This document shows positions 1-8,090 of a stretch of DNA of 64,000 nucleotides, piece after piece. This DNA is from Shimia aestuarii (GTDB lineage Bacteria > Pseudomonadota > Alphaproteobacteria > Rhodobacterales > Rhodobacteraceae), in the NCBI RefSeq assembly GCF_022814865.1, contig NZ_JAKVRD010000001.1, positions 1 through 64,000 of the forward strand. The letters run 5' to 3'. The stretch's first letter is position 1. Each line of letters starts with the position of its first letter. The notes under the pieces are model-generated. The model ran no database searches. It saw nothing but the letters and a program-made list of their open reading frames with translations, and had not been told where the DNA came from. The position numbers and the translations under genes are program-made.

Positions 1-259
1 ATAGTCCGCCTTTCGGCTTAACGTGCGGAAAGAATTTTCTTAGATCAGTTATTACTTTTCGCCTACTTGCTTTCTTCTCGGCCAAAAACGTTATCTCAGC
101 CAGCTCCAGATCCTTATCCAGTTCATACTTCTCGGCGAAATGCCCAACCAGTTCATTGACGCCTGGAGCTCCTGACGGGATAGACGCACCCGCTCCGAAC
201 AGAAGGACAGTTTTCTCTGGGTCAACCAGACTAATAAATTCATCCATCGAAACTGGCAT
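1..259 (-). CDS. SIR2-domain protein, N-terminal part (runs off window)
   Basis: Translating the minus strand from an ATG at 259 gives 86 codons without a stop up to the window edge, so the C-terminus is missing. A hydrophobic strand leads into the motif FGAGASIPSGAPG (residues about 21-33), the NAD-binding start of SIR2-like domains. This form is typical of bacterial SIR2 defence-type NADases rather than the CobB deacetylase, but the catalytic His/Asn region lies outside the window, so enzyme activity is inference. A second in-frame ATG sits at codon 5. No clear Shine-Dalgarno precedes either. It follows the DUF6634-like and AAA genes on the same strand. Codon use is less GC-rich than in the housekeeping genes beyond 2594, consistent with acquired DNA. 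Confidence 0.8.
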   Translation of the reverse strand, partial: MPVSMDEFISLVDPEKTVLLFGAGASIPSGAPGVNELVGHFAEKYELDKDLELAEITFLAEKKASRRKVITDLRKFFPHVKPKGGL

Positions 260-688
260 GAGGGAGCTTTCACTTTTCAGTTCTTCTTACGCGCGAGGGT
301 AAATGAACAAGATAACGGCTTGCGTCGCAAGCCTTGGGTACGAACACTACACTGAAATTTTCGTTTTCACCTCGGACAATGCGGTTCACTAAACCGTGGC
401 TCTCAACGCTACGCGGCGGGATCGGCTTTGGCATCGAACCAGTCATTGGCGACAAGATACCTGAACGTCGGCTCAGGGCCGGAAGCAACAAAGCCACCTC
501 GGTCCACCGTTGCGGGATTATAGACAAATATGATTTTTTGTCTGTAACGCTTTCCACGGCAATGCTGGCATCATTACGCCGCTCCTCCGGTGGATTGCTG
601 ACAAGAGCTCGAACCTAGGGGGGCACCCGAACTTTCTCTCCCTGTCGTTCCTCAATATCGGCACCCCGGGTCAACCTCGCCGCGCATA
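260..688 (-). other. 429-bp stretch with disturbed coding signal, no intact gene
   Basis: No convincing intact gene lies here. On the minus strand three overlapping reading frames each hold a short protein-like segment. One contains IIFVYNPATVDRGGFVASG and stops at about 418; another ends at 270, ten bases before the SIR2 ATG, with HLPSRVRRTEK. A good Shine-Dalgarno (GGAGGAG) precedes an ATG pair near 575 in a third frame that stops after 18 codons. The frames change near an A6 run (about 537-542) and a C/G-rich run (about 418-425), and a further in-frame TAG lies at about 615. This could be the remnant of a small gene of about 100 codons broken by indels, or sequence error. Function unknown. 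Confidence 0.25.
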
Positions 689-1132
689 TCAGCCCTCTCC
701 CGTGTCGTTACGCGCCATACGTTCCCGCCAGGCCCCTAACAGCTCATCAAGCAGCAACAGGTCATCCAGTGGCCGATACCCTGGCAGGTCAATCTGAACG
801 AATCCTGAAGGGGCTTCTTCCATCCCGAGGCTCTCGGCGATCGTCGCCTCATAGTCAGAGAAGGGTTGAGCCAGAACATACCATCGAGACGCCGTACGCG
901 CCCAAGCTCGGTTGGCGTCAATCGCGACAAGCTGCGAGGTTGTGATCCAGCCCTCGGCCAGTGTTGGATGCCCCGAAGCCATCCCCCACAAGATTGGGGC
1001 GCCATGATGAGTGATATGCGGACGCCAGTAGTTCAGCACCGGTGCCTCGGCGAGGTCATGTTCCGAAGGGCCACCTTCGGCAGCGGTGATAGCGGTACGA
1101 ATTTTCTGAGCCCAGAAGTGTCTATTGTTCAT
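689..1132 (-). CDS. DUF6634-like protein
   Basis: A 147-residue soluble protein. The ATG at 1132 is chosen because GGAG lies 6 bases upstream; the frame also extends to a TTG at 1144, which is the codon that overlaps that Shine-Dalgarno. The sequence is rich in Trp and His in its middle (WRPHITHHGAP, GWITTSQLVAIDANRAWART) and acidic/leucine-rich at the C-terminus (DDLLLLDELLGAW). It resembles DUF6634, a family of unknown function met mostly in Rhodobacterales. No catalytic motif or membrane segment is evident. It lies 90 bp downstream of the AAA ATPase on the same strand, so the two probably form one transcript. The family assignment is from memory of its general look and is moderate. Confidence 0.6.
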   Translation of the reverse strand: MNNRHFWAQKIRTAITAAEGGPSEHDLAEAPVLNYWRPHITHHGAPILWGMASGHPTLAEGWITTSQLVAIDANRAWARTASRWYVLAQPFSDYEATIAESLGMEEAPSGFVQIDLPGYRPLDDLLLLDELLGAWRERMARNDTGEG

Positions 1133-1222
1133 GGGGAACTCCAAAGTAAGATTGATTGTCTGATTGTGGGGTAAGCAGCATGGCCGTTCGGACGAGACGC
1201 CCCTCGGCCCCGCCGACCTTGT

Positions 1223-2272
1223 TCAGTGCAACAGAGGGCGGTTCATCGCTTGCTCGACAGCATCCAGCATCCGAATGACCGAGCGCAGGCTGACGTGGTG
1301 CGGAGTCCGGATGGCCTCGATAATCTCCTTGACCGCATCAACCGCATCCTGGGGAAGATCGCGACGCGTCCCATCCCGTTCCGCAAAGCCAATCAGGTGT
1401 TCTTGCGTCAAGGCGGCCAGTTCCGTGGGTGGACAGCGGCTCAGGAAAGGCGCCGACAGACCACGAAGGCTATTGGCTGTCAGGATCCAAGTAATCCAGG
1501 ACATGTCGAAGCCGATGCGGAAGTACGGACATGACCAGTGGCGCGCGGTAGACCTCTCTAGGAGCGGTAGCAGACCCTCATCCAGGGAATAGCGCTGTCC
1601 GCCAGTCGACTGGACACCCCCAGCCTTCTCAATCTCGTCGATCACGATCACAGGGTTGGCAATTTGAGACGCCATGATCCCTTCCAGAACCTTTCCGGGG
1701 CTCGCCGAACCCCAGCCCCTCTGTGACCCCGTCACAGCAAACGAGGCAGGCTCCCCTGTGGCTTCGATGATTGTCGTTGGCACGGAGAGCAGATCCCCAA
1801 GCAGGCGGGCAAAGTGGCTCTTCCCGATCCCTGGTGGACCAACAAGAAGCATCGGTCTCAGACGGGGCGCAGGGTCGCCGTCGCGGACCGAAGCCCGCAT
1901 ATCCTGCCAGAGACGATCAGTGGCAGGTGCCATCCACGGCATGGCGGTATGAATAGCGCTGGCGATCTCGTCAGCGCGGTGCTCTGTCTCTACGGGCTGT
2001 ATCTCTGCGCCATTGCGGAAGACCTCGAGCCGCGCACGATCTTTCCTGTCGAGATGCGCCAACCCGGATTGGTTCGCGACCGCGCGGAGGTATTTCTGTG
2101 TTCGGCGCTCTATCTTTGCGCGGTCCTCTTCCGACAAGCTCCACTCATCTGGAGGGTTTTCCATGTTCTCCTTGTACCGCCACAGGAAACGTTTCAGGCG
2201 CGTGTTGAGCTCGAATTCAGTTGGCAGGTTTTCGGGAGGGAACCTGACATCGGCAAACGGTATTCGGGGCAT
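1223..2272 (-). CDS. AAA ATPase, Lon-like, without protease domain
   Basis: A 349-residue ATPase. The charged, helical N-terminal 130 residues precede an AAA core: Walker A GPPGIGKS (145-152), Walker B VIVIDE (208-213), sensor-1-like Asn in WILTAN (262-267) and an arginine-finger-like Arg in FLSRC (about 279). The order and spacing resemble the ATPase module of Lon, but the chain ends near residue 349 with no Ser-Lys protease domain, so it is likely a remodelling ATPase. The start at 2272 has AGAGGA 8 bases upstream. It leads a minus-strand group with the DUF6634-like and SIR2 genes. The partner and substrate cannot be told from sequence. Confidence 0.8.
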   Translation of the reverse strand: MPRIPFADVRFPPENLPTEFELNTRLKRFLWRYKENMENPPDEWSLSEEDRAKIERRTQKYLRAVANQSGLAHLDRKDRARLEVFRNGAEIQPVETEHRADEIASAIHTAMPWMAPATDRLWQDMRASVRDGDPAPRLRPMLLVGPPGIGKSHFARLLGDLLSVPTTIIEATGEPASFAVTGSQRGWGSASPGKVLEGIMASQIANPVIVIDEIEKAGGVQSTGGQRYSLDEGLLPLLERSTARHWSCPYFRIGFDMSWITWILTANSLRGLSAPFLSRCPPTELAALTQEHLIGFAERDGTRRDLPQDAVDAVKEIIEAIRTPHHVSLRSVIRMLDAVEQAMNRPLLH

Positions 2273-2593
2273 TGGGTATCCTCTCTGAGCCGGCGCGCCA
2301 TTCGATTGGCGACCAGCATTCGGCAGCGCGGGGCTGCCAAGGGTTTCAGTAAAAGGATCCGGATCCTTGAGAACGTTATGAGAACATGTAGCTGCTCAGG
2401 TCAACCTCGCCCACCGCGGGCCAACCCAGAATGAAAGAACGCCGGCCCTTTCGGGCCGGCGTTCTTCATTTCAAGCAATATCAATAACTTAGCTTCCACT
2501 GGTCATTTTATACCCAACAAATGTCCGTTTTTTTGGCCGGAATGTCCCTCAATTGCCCGCCGAAACATCTCACAACAACAGCCCCAGGCAGGC
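2273..2593. other. Intergenic region between AAA gene and nrdJ
   Basis: A 321-bp gap holding the promoter side of the AAA gene and the terminator hairpin at 2435-2466. No credible ORF on either strand. It marks the border between the accessory-looking left segment and the housekeeping block. Confidence 0.6.
2435..2466 (-). terminator. Strong hairpin terminator downstream of nrdJ
   Basis: A 12-bp perfect GC-rich stem GAACGCCGGCCC / GGGCCGGCGTTC with a 4-base TTTC loop, extendable by AA/TT pairs, followed on the minus strand by TTCTTTCATT. It lies about 130 bp beyond the nrdJ stop and is nearly symmetric, so it could also act on plus-strand readthrough. Confidence 0.75.
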
Positions 2594-4873
2594 CTAGCCG
2601 CATTTGGAGTGGCCACAGCTCGCACAGGTCATGCAGCCTTCAACCATCCGCATCTCGAACTGACCACAAGACGGGCAGGCCTTGCCGCGCGGGGCTTCGC
2701 CCACGGCCATAGCTTCGGTAGTGGGGTCTGCCTTGAGGCCAAGACCCTCGCCCTCGATAAAGCCGATGGCGATCATGTGGCGCTCGATCACGCCGCCGAT
2801 CGCGGCAAGGATCGACGGGATGTATTTCCCTTCCATCCATGCACCGCCGCGCGGGTCGAACACGGCCTTGAGCTCTTCGACGACAAAAGACACATCCCCG
2901 CCGCGACGGAACACCGCCGAGATCATCCGCGTCAGCGCCAGCGTCCAGGCGTAATGCTCCATGTTCTTGGAATTGATGAAGACCTCGAACGGACGCCGAT
3001 GACCATTGATGATCACATCATTCACAGTGAGGTAAATCGCGTGCTCACTATCGGGCCACTTGAGCTTATACGTGGCCCCTTCAAGCGCCTTGGGCCGCTC
3101 AAGCGGTTCCGCCATATAGATGACCTCGCCATCGGCGACGTGATCTTCGGGTTTCTCGCCCGGCGCACTTTCCGTCTTCTCCGACACGGCAAGCACCGAC
3201 CCGGTAACGTCATTCGGACGATAAGTCGTGCAGCCCTTACAGCCGGTATCCCAAGCCTGCATGTAGACGTCTTTGAACGCCTCAAAGGAGATATCCTCAG
3301 GACAGTTGATGGTCTTGGAAATCGACGAGTCGATCCACGATTGCGCCGCCGCCTGCATCCGCACGTGATCGGCGGGCGACAGGGTCTGGGCGTTGACGAA
3401 ATAGTCAGGAAGCGCCTTGTCCCCGAACTTGTCGCGCCACATCTGCACGGCGTAATCGACAACCTCTTCCTCGGTGCGGCTGCCGTCCTTCTGAAGCACC
3501 TTGCGCGTATAGGCATAGGCAAAGACCGGCTCGATCCCGCTCGAGACATTGCCCGCATAAAGGCTGATTGTGCCCGTCGGCGCGATAGACGTCAAAAGCG
3601 CATTGCGAATTCCATGTTCGGCAATTGCCGCCTTCACGTCTTCATCCATATGCGCGACAAGCCCGCCAGATACATATTTCTCTTTATCGAAAAGCGGGAA
3701 CGCGCCCTTCTCCTTGGCAAGATCGACCGACGCCAAATAGGACGCCCGCGCGATCGCCTTCATCCATTTTTCCGTCTGCTCTGCCGCCTCTTCGCTGCCA
3801 TAACGCAGGCCAAGCATCAAAAGCGCATCGGCAAGACCTGTCACGCCAAGCCCGATCCGGCGCTTGTTGCGCGCCTCTTCGGCCTGTTCCGGCAACGGGA
3901 AGCGCGAGGCGTCGACCACGTTGTCCATCATCCGCACCGCCAGCGCGACAAGCTCCGAAAGCTCCGCCTCATCAAGCGCGGCGGCGTCCTCGAACGGCTC
4001 TTTCACCAGCCGCGCAAGGTTGATCGAGCCAAGCAGACAGGCCCCATAGGGCGGCAGCGGCTGCTCGCCGCAAGGGTTCGTCGCCGCGATGGTCTCGCAA
4101 TAGCTGAGGTTATTCATCTGGTTGATGCGGTCGATAAAGATCACGCCGGGCTCGGCATAATCATAGGTCGACTGCATGATCTTGTTCCAAAGATCGCGCG
4201 CATCCACCGTGTGATAGACCTTGTCCCCGAACTTGAGCTCCCACGGCCCATCCGCCTTCACGGCTTCCATGAAGGCGTCGGTGACAAGCACCGACATGTT
4301 GAACATCCGAAGCCGCGCCGGATCGGATTTCGCGGTGATGAATTGTTCGATATCCGGGTGATCACAGCGCATCGTCGCCATCATCGCCCCTCGGCGCGAC
4401 CCGGCAGACATGATCGTGCGGCACATCGCGTCCCACACATCCATGAACGAAAGCGGCCCCGACGCATCCGCTGCCACGCCCATCACATCCGCGCCGCGCG
4501 GACGGATGGTCGAGAAATCATAACCGATCCCGCCCCCCTGCTGCATCGTCAGGGCGGCTTCCTTGAGCATGTCGAAGATACCCGCCATGCTGTCGGGGAT
4601 CGTGCCCATCACGAAACAGTTGAAAAGCGTCACGGACCGTCCCGTTCCGGCCCCGGCGGTGATCCGTCCTGCGGGCAGGAATTTGAAATCCTCAAGCGCG
4701 CCGTAAAACTTCTCTTCCCAGCCTTTGGAATCGTCCTCGACCCGCGCCAGATCACGCGCGATTCGACGCCACGAATCCTCGACCGTCTTGTCGATTGCCG
4801 TCCCATCGGCCTCTTTGAAGCGGTATTTCATGTCCCAGATGGACTCGGCGATCGGGGCGGCAAAGCGGCTCAT
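2594..4873 (-). CDS. nrdJ: Adenosylcobalamin-dependent (class II) ribonucleotide reductase
   Basis: A 759-residue class II ribonucleotide reductase, which reduces ribonucleotides to deoxyribonucleotides using a B12-derived thiyl radical without oxygen. Seen: the N-terminal redox Cys in LFNCFVMG (C86), the active-site triad loop NPCGEQPL (N266, C268, E270), GLGVTGLADALLMLG, the substrate-binding APTGTIS segment, and a C-terminal zinc-ribbon-like tail with CPSCG and CASCGHSKCG that carries the shuttle cysteines. The start at 4873 is preferred because AGGGA lies about 8 bases upstream and the preceding 23 codons look non-coding. Length fits the roseobacter family. Transcribed alone, ending at the hairpin at 2435-2466. 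Confidence 0.95.
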   Translation of the reverse strand: MSRFAAPIAESIWDMKYRFKEADGTAIDKTVEDSWRRIARDLARVEDDSKGWEEKFYGALEDFKFLPAGRITAGAGTGRSVTLFNCFVMGTIPDSMAGIFDMLKEAALTMQQGGGIGYDFSTIRPRGADVMGVAADASGPLSFMDVWDAMCRTIMSAGSRRGAMMATMRCDHPDIEQFITAKSDPARLRMFNMSVLVTDAFMEAVKADGPWELKFGDKVYHTVDARDLWNKIMQSTYDYAEPGVIFIDRINQMNNLSYCETIAATNPCGEQPLPPYGACLLGSINLARLVKEPFEDAAALDEAELSELVALAVRMMDNVVDASRFPLPEQAEEARNKRRIGLGVTGLADALLMLGLRYGSEEAAEQTEKWMKAIARASYLASVDLAKEKGAFPLFDKEKYVSGGLVAHMDEDVKAAIAEHGIRNALLTSIAPTGTISLYAGNVSSGIEPVFAYAYTRKVLQKDGSRTEEEVVDYAVQMWRDKFGDKALPDYFVNAQTLSPADHVRMQAAAQSWIDSSISKTINCPEDISFEAFKDVYMQAWDTGCKGCTTYRPNDVTGSVLAVSEKTESAPGEKPEDHVADGEVIYMAEPLERPKALEGATYKLKWPDSEHAIYLTVNDVIINGHRRPFEVFINSKNMEHYAWTLALTRMISAVFRRGGDVSFVVEELKAVFDPRGGAWMEGKYIPSILAAIGGVIERHMIAIGFIEGEGLGLKADPTTEAMAVGEAPRGKACPSCGQFEMRMVEGCMTCASCGHSKCG

Positions 4874-5053
4874 GCGGTGATTCCCTGTCGGTGCTGTTCG
4901 CGGAAGAGGTTCCCAGAGTAACCCGAACCACCCCCGCGACACAACGCTTTGAGGGGTGGAAAAATGCCCTGAAATGACAATTGAGGCACAACGCCTTGCC
5001 GCTGCTCGGAATTAACCTACTATATGAGGTTCATTCCACGAGAGCCGCTCCCA

Positions 5054-5485
5054 GTGACCAAGACCGTCAATCTCATCAAACTGTCCGTCGGCACAGAAAG
5101 CGTCGAAACCCTCGCCGCCTGGCAGGAAAGCCGCGCGGCCCAGACACCGGATGGCCTACCGCGGCACGTCACCCGCATGTGGCCCAAACGCGAGGCGGAA
5201 TTGCTCAATGGCGGCTCGATCTATTGGGTGATCAAAGGGTCGATCCAGTGTCGGCAGAAGATTCGTCGCCTCGACGAGGTGATCGGCGCGGACGGTATCC
5301 GCCGCTGCGCCATTGTGCTCGAACCGGAATTGCACCGCACGGCCTCGGCCCTGCGCCGTCCGTTTCAAGGCTGGCGCTACCTCAAACCTGAGGATAGCCC
5401 GCGCGACCTGCCGCCAGGCCGGGATCAGGAAGACGCCCTCCCCGAAGATCTGAACCGCGCACTGGCCGAAATAGGCGTCCTTTAG
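5054..5485 (+). CDS. DUF1489 family protein
   Basis: A 143-residue soluble protein of the alphaproteobacterial DUF1489 family, function unknown. It begins MTKTVNLIKLSVG from a GTG at 5054, the usual N-terminus of the family; an in-frame ATG at 5024 would add 10 residues with a poorer ribosome site. Conserved-looking features are THRMWPKR-like and GSIYWVIKGSIQCRQ segments followed by LEPELHRTASALRRPFQGWRYL. It faces the ion-channel gene, with only two bases between the two stop codons. Confidence 0.8.
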   Translation: MTKTVNLIKLSVGTESVETLAAWQESRAAQTPDGLPRHVTRMWPKREAELLNGGSIYWVIKGSIQCRQKIRRLDEVIGADGIRRCAIVLEPELHRTASALRRPFQGWRYLKPEDSPRDLPPGRDQEDALPEDLNRALAEIGVL

Positions 5486-5487
5486 GG

Positions 5488-6249
5488 CTAGAGCTCGCCT
5501 TCTGTCTCAATATGAATGACCGCGCCGCAATGCTTGCAATGCACCGCGTCCGCATCATGCAGGCTGAGCCCACAGGTCTTGCAAGTCTCCTTGACCTTTG
5601 GCGGACGAAACAGCACCTGCGCCAGCCGCAGGAAAAGCGTGACCCCGAAAATCATCACCCCGACCGAGAGCATCCGCCCGCCTGTGCCGCTTAGCGTGAT
5701 GTCCCCGAACCCCGTCGTGGTAAGGGTCGTCACCGTGAAATAGAGCGCGTCGGCATAGTTGCGGATGTCCGGATTGACCTCGTGCTGAAGCGCATAGATC
5801 AGGCCCGTCATCACGAAAAGAAACACCGCGAGGTTGATCGCGGCAAGCACCACCTCTTCGTTGCGCCGGAAATAAGGGAAATCCGCCCGCAACCGATGCA
5901 GCAGTTGATAGGTATGCAGAAGGCGCAGTGTGCGCAGGATGCGCAGGAACCCAAGCCCCTCTCCCGCTATCGGCGCAATGAAGGAGACAATGGCAATGAT
6001 ATCGGTCCATGTCGCGACCCGCAGAAAGAACATCCCCTTCCGCCTCTCAATCGCCACCCGCACAAGGAAATCCGCAAGGATCACCACACCAAGCACGAGG
6101 TCGGTGATCTCGATGGCAGGCGTATGGGGAATGAAAGAGGTCACGATCACAAACAGGATCGTCAGGATATCAAAGATCAGAAGGGCATAGCGAAACCGAT
6201 GCGATGCCGGGCCATGCCCCTCGTATAGCTCTTTGAGCCGCGCCAGCAC
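5488..6249 (-). CDS. Voltage-gated K+ channel-like protein with C-terminal zinc ribbon
   Basis: A 253-residue membrane protein with six predicted helices. S4 carries spaced arginines (FLRILRTLRLLHTYQLLHRLR, about 101-121) and the pore loop has the K+ selectivity filter TTTGFGD (177-183). After S6 the chain ends in a small zinc ribbon, CKTCG then CKHCG (C223, C226, C238, C241), which is unusual for this channel class and may give metal or redox sensing or assembly; that role is inference. The gene stands alone, converging on DUF1489 with a two-base gap and lying 59 bp beyond the hisG stop. Confidence 0.88.
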   Translation of the reverse strand: MLARLKELYEGHGPASHRFRYALLIFDILTILFVIVTSFIPHTPAIEITDLVLGVVILADFLVRVAIERRKGMFFLRVATWTDIIAIVSFIAPIAGEGLGFLRILRTLRLLHTYQLLHRLRADFPYFRRNEEVVLAAINLAVFLFVMTGLIYALQHEVNPDIRNYADALYFTVTTLTTTGFGDITLSGTGGRMLSVGVMIFGVTLFLRLAQVLFRPPKVKETCKTCGLSLHDADAVHCKHCGAVIHIETEGEL

Positions 6250-6308
6250 GCCAGCCTCCTGCTTCTTTCCGCGCCAAGCCTAGCCCTGCGCTGCGGTCAA
6301 CTGCAAGC

Positions 6309-7007
6309 CTAGCCGTCAACCCCGAGCTTCGCGACCAACGTCTCGAGCGCCGCCTTTTCCGCGTCATCGACCGGCGCCCTGCGGCTGCGCCAGAGGGTCG
6401 CCTGACTGCGGAGGATAAGGCCATCCGCAAGGATCTTCAGGTGGTTCGCCCGAAGCGTATCCCCCGTCGACGTGATATCCGCCACAGCTTCGGCGGTCAG
6501 GTTCTTGACCGTGCCTTCCGTCGCGCCTTGGCTGTCGACAAGCTGATAGTCCGCAACGCCATTGTCGCGCAGGAACTCCCGCACGAGCCGGTGATACTTC
6601 GTCGCGATCCGCACGCGGAACCCGTGTTCCGCCCGGAACGCCGCCGCCGCCGCGTCAAGATCGTCGAGCGTGTCCACATCGACCCAAATCTTTGGCACCG
6701 CAATGATCAGATCCGCCTGCCCGAACCCGAGCGGCTCGACCTCTTCGACCTGCTGGTCCCACTGGCCAAGCTTTTCGCGCACGAGGTCCGTGCCGGTGAC
6801 GCCGAAATGGATGCGACCCGCAGCAAGTTCGCGCGGGATCTCCCCCGCCGACAACAGCACCAGTTCGACCCCCTCGACGCCTTCCACGGCCCCGGCATAT
6901 TCCCGTTCCGATCCGGTCCGCGCGAGCGTCACGCCCCGCGCCCCGAACCAGTCGAATGTCTTTTCCATCAACCGCCCCTTGGACGGCACGCCAAGCTTGA
7001 TCGTCAT
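6309..7007 (-). CDS. hisG: ATP phosphoribosyltransferase, short form
   Basis: A 232-residue HisG of the short (HisG-S) type, catalysing the first step of histidine synthesis: ATP plus PRPP to phosphoribosyl-ATP. It begins MTIKLGVPSKGRLMEKT. The phosphate-binding region is TEGTVKNLTAEAVADITSTG (about 168-187). The short form lacks the C-terminal regulatory domain and needs HisZ, encoded directly upstream with a 4-bp ATGA overlap, which fits a coupled HisG-HisZ complex. Confidence 0.95.
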   Translation of the reverse strand: MTIKLGVPSKGRLMEKTFDWFGARGVTLARTGSEREYAGAVEGVEGVELVLLSAGEIPRELAAGRIHFGVTGTDLVREKLGQWDQQVEEVEPLGFGQADLIIAVPKIWVDVDTLDDLDAAAAAFRAEHGFRVRIATKYHRLVREFLRDNGVADYQLVDSQGATEGTVKNLTAEAVADITSTGDTLRANHLKILADGLILRSQATLWRSRRAPVDDAEKAALETLVAKLGVDG

Positions 7008-8089
7008 AGCACGCCCTCCAGTTGCAGCATCAGGCCCGGGCGGATCACCCCGCCCACAGCCGGGATTTCGCGCCCTTGGCCAAGCACACGGGTCAGCGCA
7101 TCATACCGCCCGCCCGTCGCGACAGGCGGCATGTCATGCCGCCCCTCGGCGTAGAACCCAAAGACGAACCCATCATAGTATTCCATCTGGGTGCGCCCAT
7201 AGCTCGTCTCGAACTCAAGCGCATCGACATCGACGCCGCGCGCGGCAAGCGCCTCCATCCGGTCCTTGATCCGGAACACGGCCTCTGTGATCGCGGGCAT
7301 ATCGACCGCGATATCGCGCAGGTGCTCGAGCGCGAAAGGCAGCGTCTCGCGCACGCCCAAAAGCGCCTCGAGCATCTCGACCTGTCCCGCCGACAAGGGC
7401 GGCGTCTCGGCGTCTTCGCGCAGCGCCTCGATCCGCGCCGCAATCTCCGCTTCCGAGCGCATCCCGATCATCGGCGCGTCAATCGCCATCGGATCAGTCT
7501 TGGCCAAGAGCGCAGATCGGCTCGCAGGTACAGGCGCACGGCCTGCAAAGCGTTCGATCAACGCCCGGAACCGACGCGGCCGCCAGATATGACGCATCAG
7601 CGCAGCCTTGCGCCGCGCGCTCGTCTCAAGCCCCTGCACCGCTGCCATGAGGACACCAATATCCCCTGTCGCCGCCCGAAGCCCCAAGGGCGCCACGACC
7701 GACTGGATCAGCGCGAAAACCTCCGCATCCGCCGCCGCCGGATTCTCGCGGTCAAAGACCTCATAGCCGACCTGCGTATACTCATTGTCCTTGCTGGCGT
7801 CGTCTTCCTGCCGCCGGAACACCTGCCCCGAATAGGTATAGCGCGCAGGCTCCGCGCCGTGCTCCATATGCATCTGCACAACAGGCACCGTGAAATCGGG
7901 CCGCAGCATCTGCTCGCCCCGAAGCGTGTCCGAGGTCACATAGGCGCGCCCCCGGATATCCTCACCATATAGGTCGAGAAGGACTTCGGCAGGCTGCAAG
8001 ACATTGGTCTCGACCGGCTGCGCCCCTTCCGCCTCGAACATGGCGCGCAGCTCTGCCGCCCGCGCCCGGATTTTTCCCCGTGCCGGCAT
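7004..8089 (-). CDS. hisZ: ATP phosphoribosyltransferase regulatory subunit
   Basis: A 361-residue class-II-synthetase-like protein that pairs with short HisG and provides histidine feedback regulation. It begins MPARGKIRARAAELR at 8089. It keeps the HisRS fold elements (YTYSGQVFRRQ, a motif-2-like stretch, and TGGRYDALTRVLG) but not the full set of aminoacylation residues. It sits one base after the hisS stop and overlaps hisG by four bases, giving a hisS-hisZ-hisG transcript in which the paralogues HisS and HisZ are neighbours. Confidence 0.93.
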   Translation of the reverse strand: MPARGKIRARAAELRAMFEAEGAQPVETNVLQPAEVLLDLYGEDIRGRAYVTSDTLRGEQMLRPDFTVPVVQMHMEHGAEPARYTYSGQVFRRQEDDASKDNEYTQVGYEVFDRENPAAADAEVFALIQSVVAPLGLRAATGDIGVLMAAVQGLETSARRKAALMRHIWRPRRFRALIERFAGRAPVPASRSALLAKTDPMAIDAPMIGMRSEAEIAARIEALREDAETPPLSAGQVEMLEALLGVRETLPFALEHLRDIAVDMPAITEAVFRIKDRMEALAARGVDVDALEFETSYGRTQMEYYDGFVFGFYAEGRHDMPPVATGGRYDALTRVLGQGREIPAVGGVIRPGLMLQLEGVL

Positions 8090-8090
8090 G

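Noticed and set aside
334-618. 94-codon plus-strand frame
   Set aside because: Antisense to the disturbed minus-strand region, no ribosome site and no recognisable fold.
2609-4921. 770-codon open frame antisense to nrdJ
   Set aside because: A shadow of GC-rich codon bias; Arg/His-rich translation without domains, while the opposite strand encodes an unmistakable reductase.
4874-5053. Cobalamin riboswitch upstream of nrdJ
   Set aside because: The space before the gene is only about 150-180 bp and lacks a recognisable B12-box; no support.
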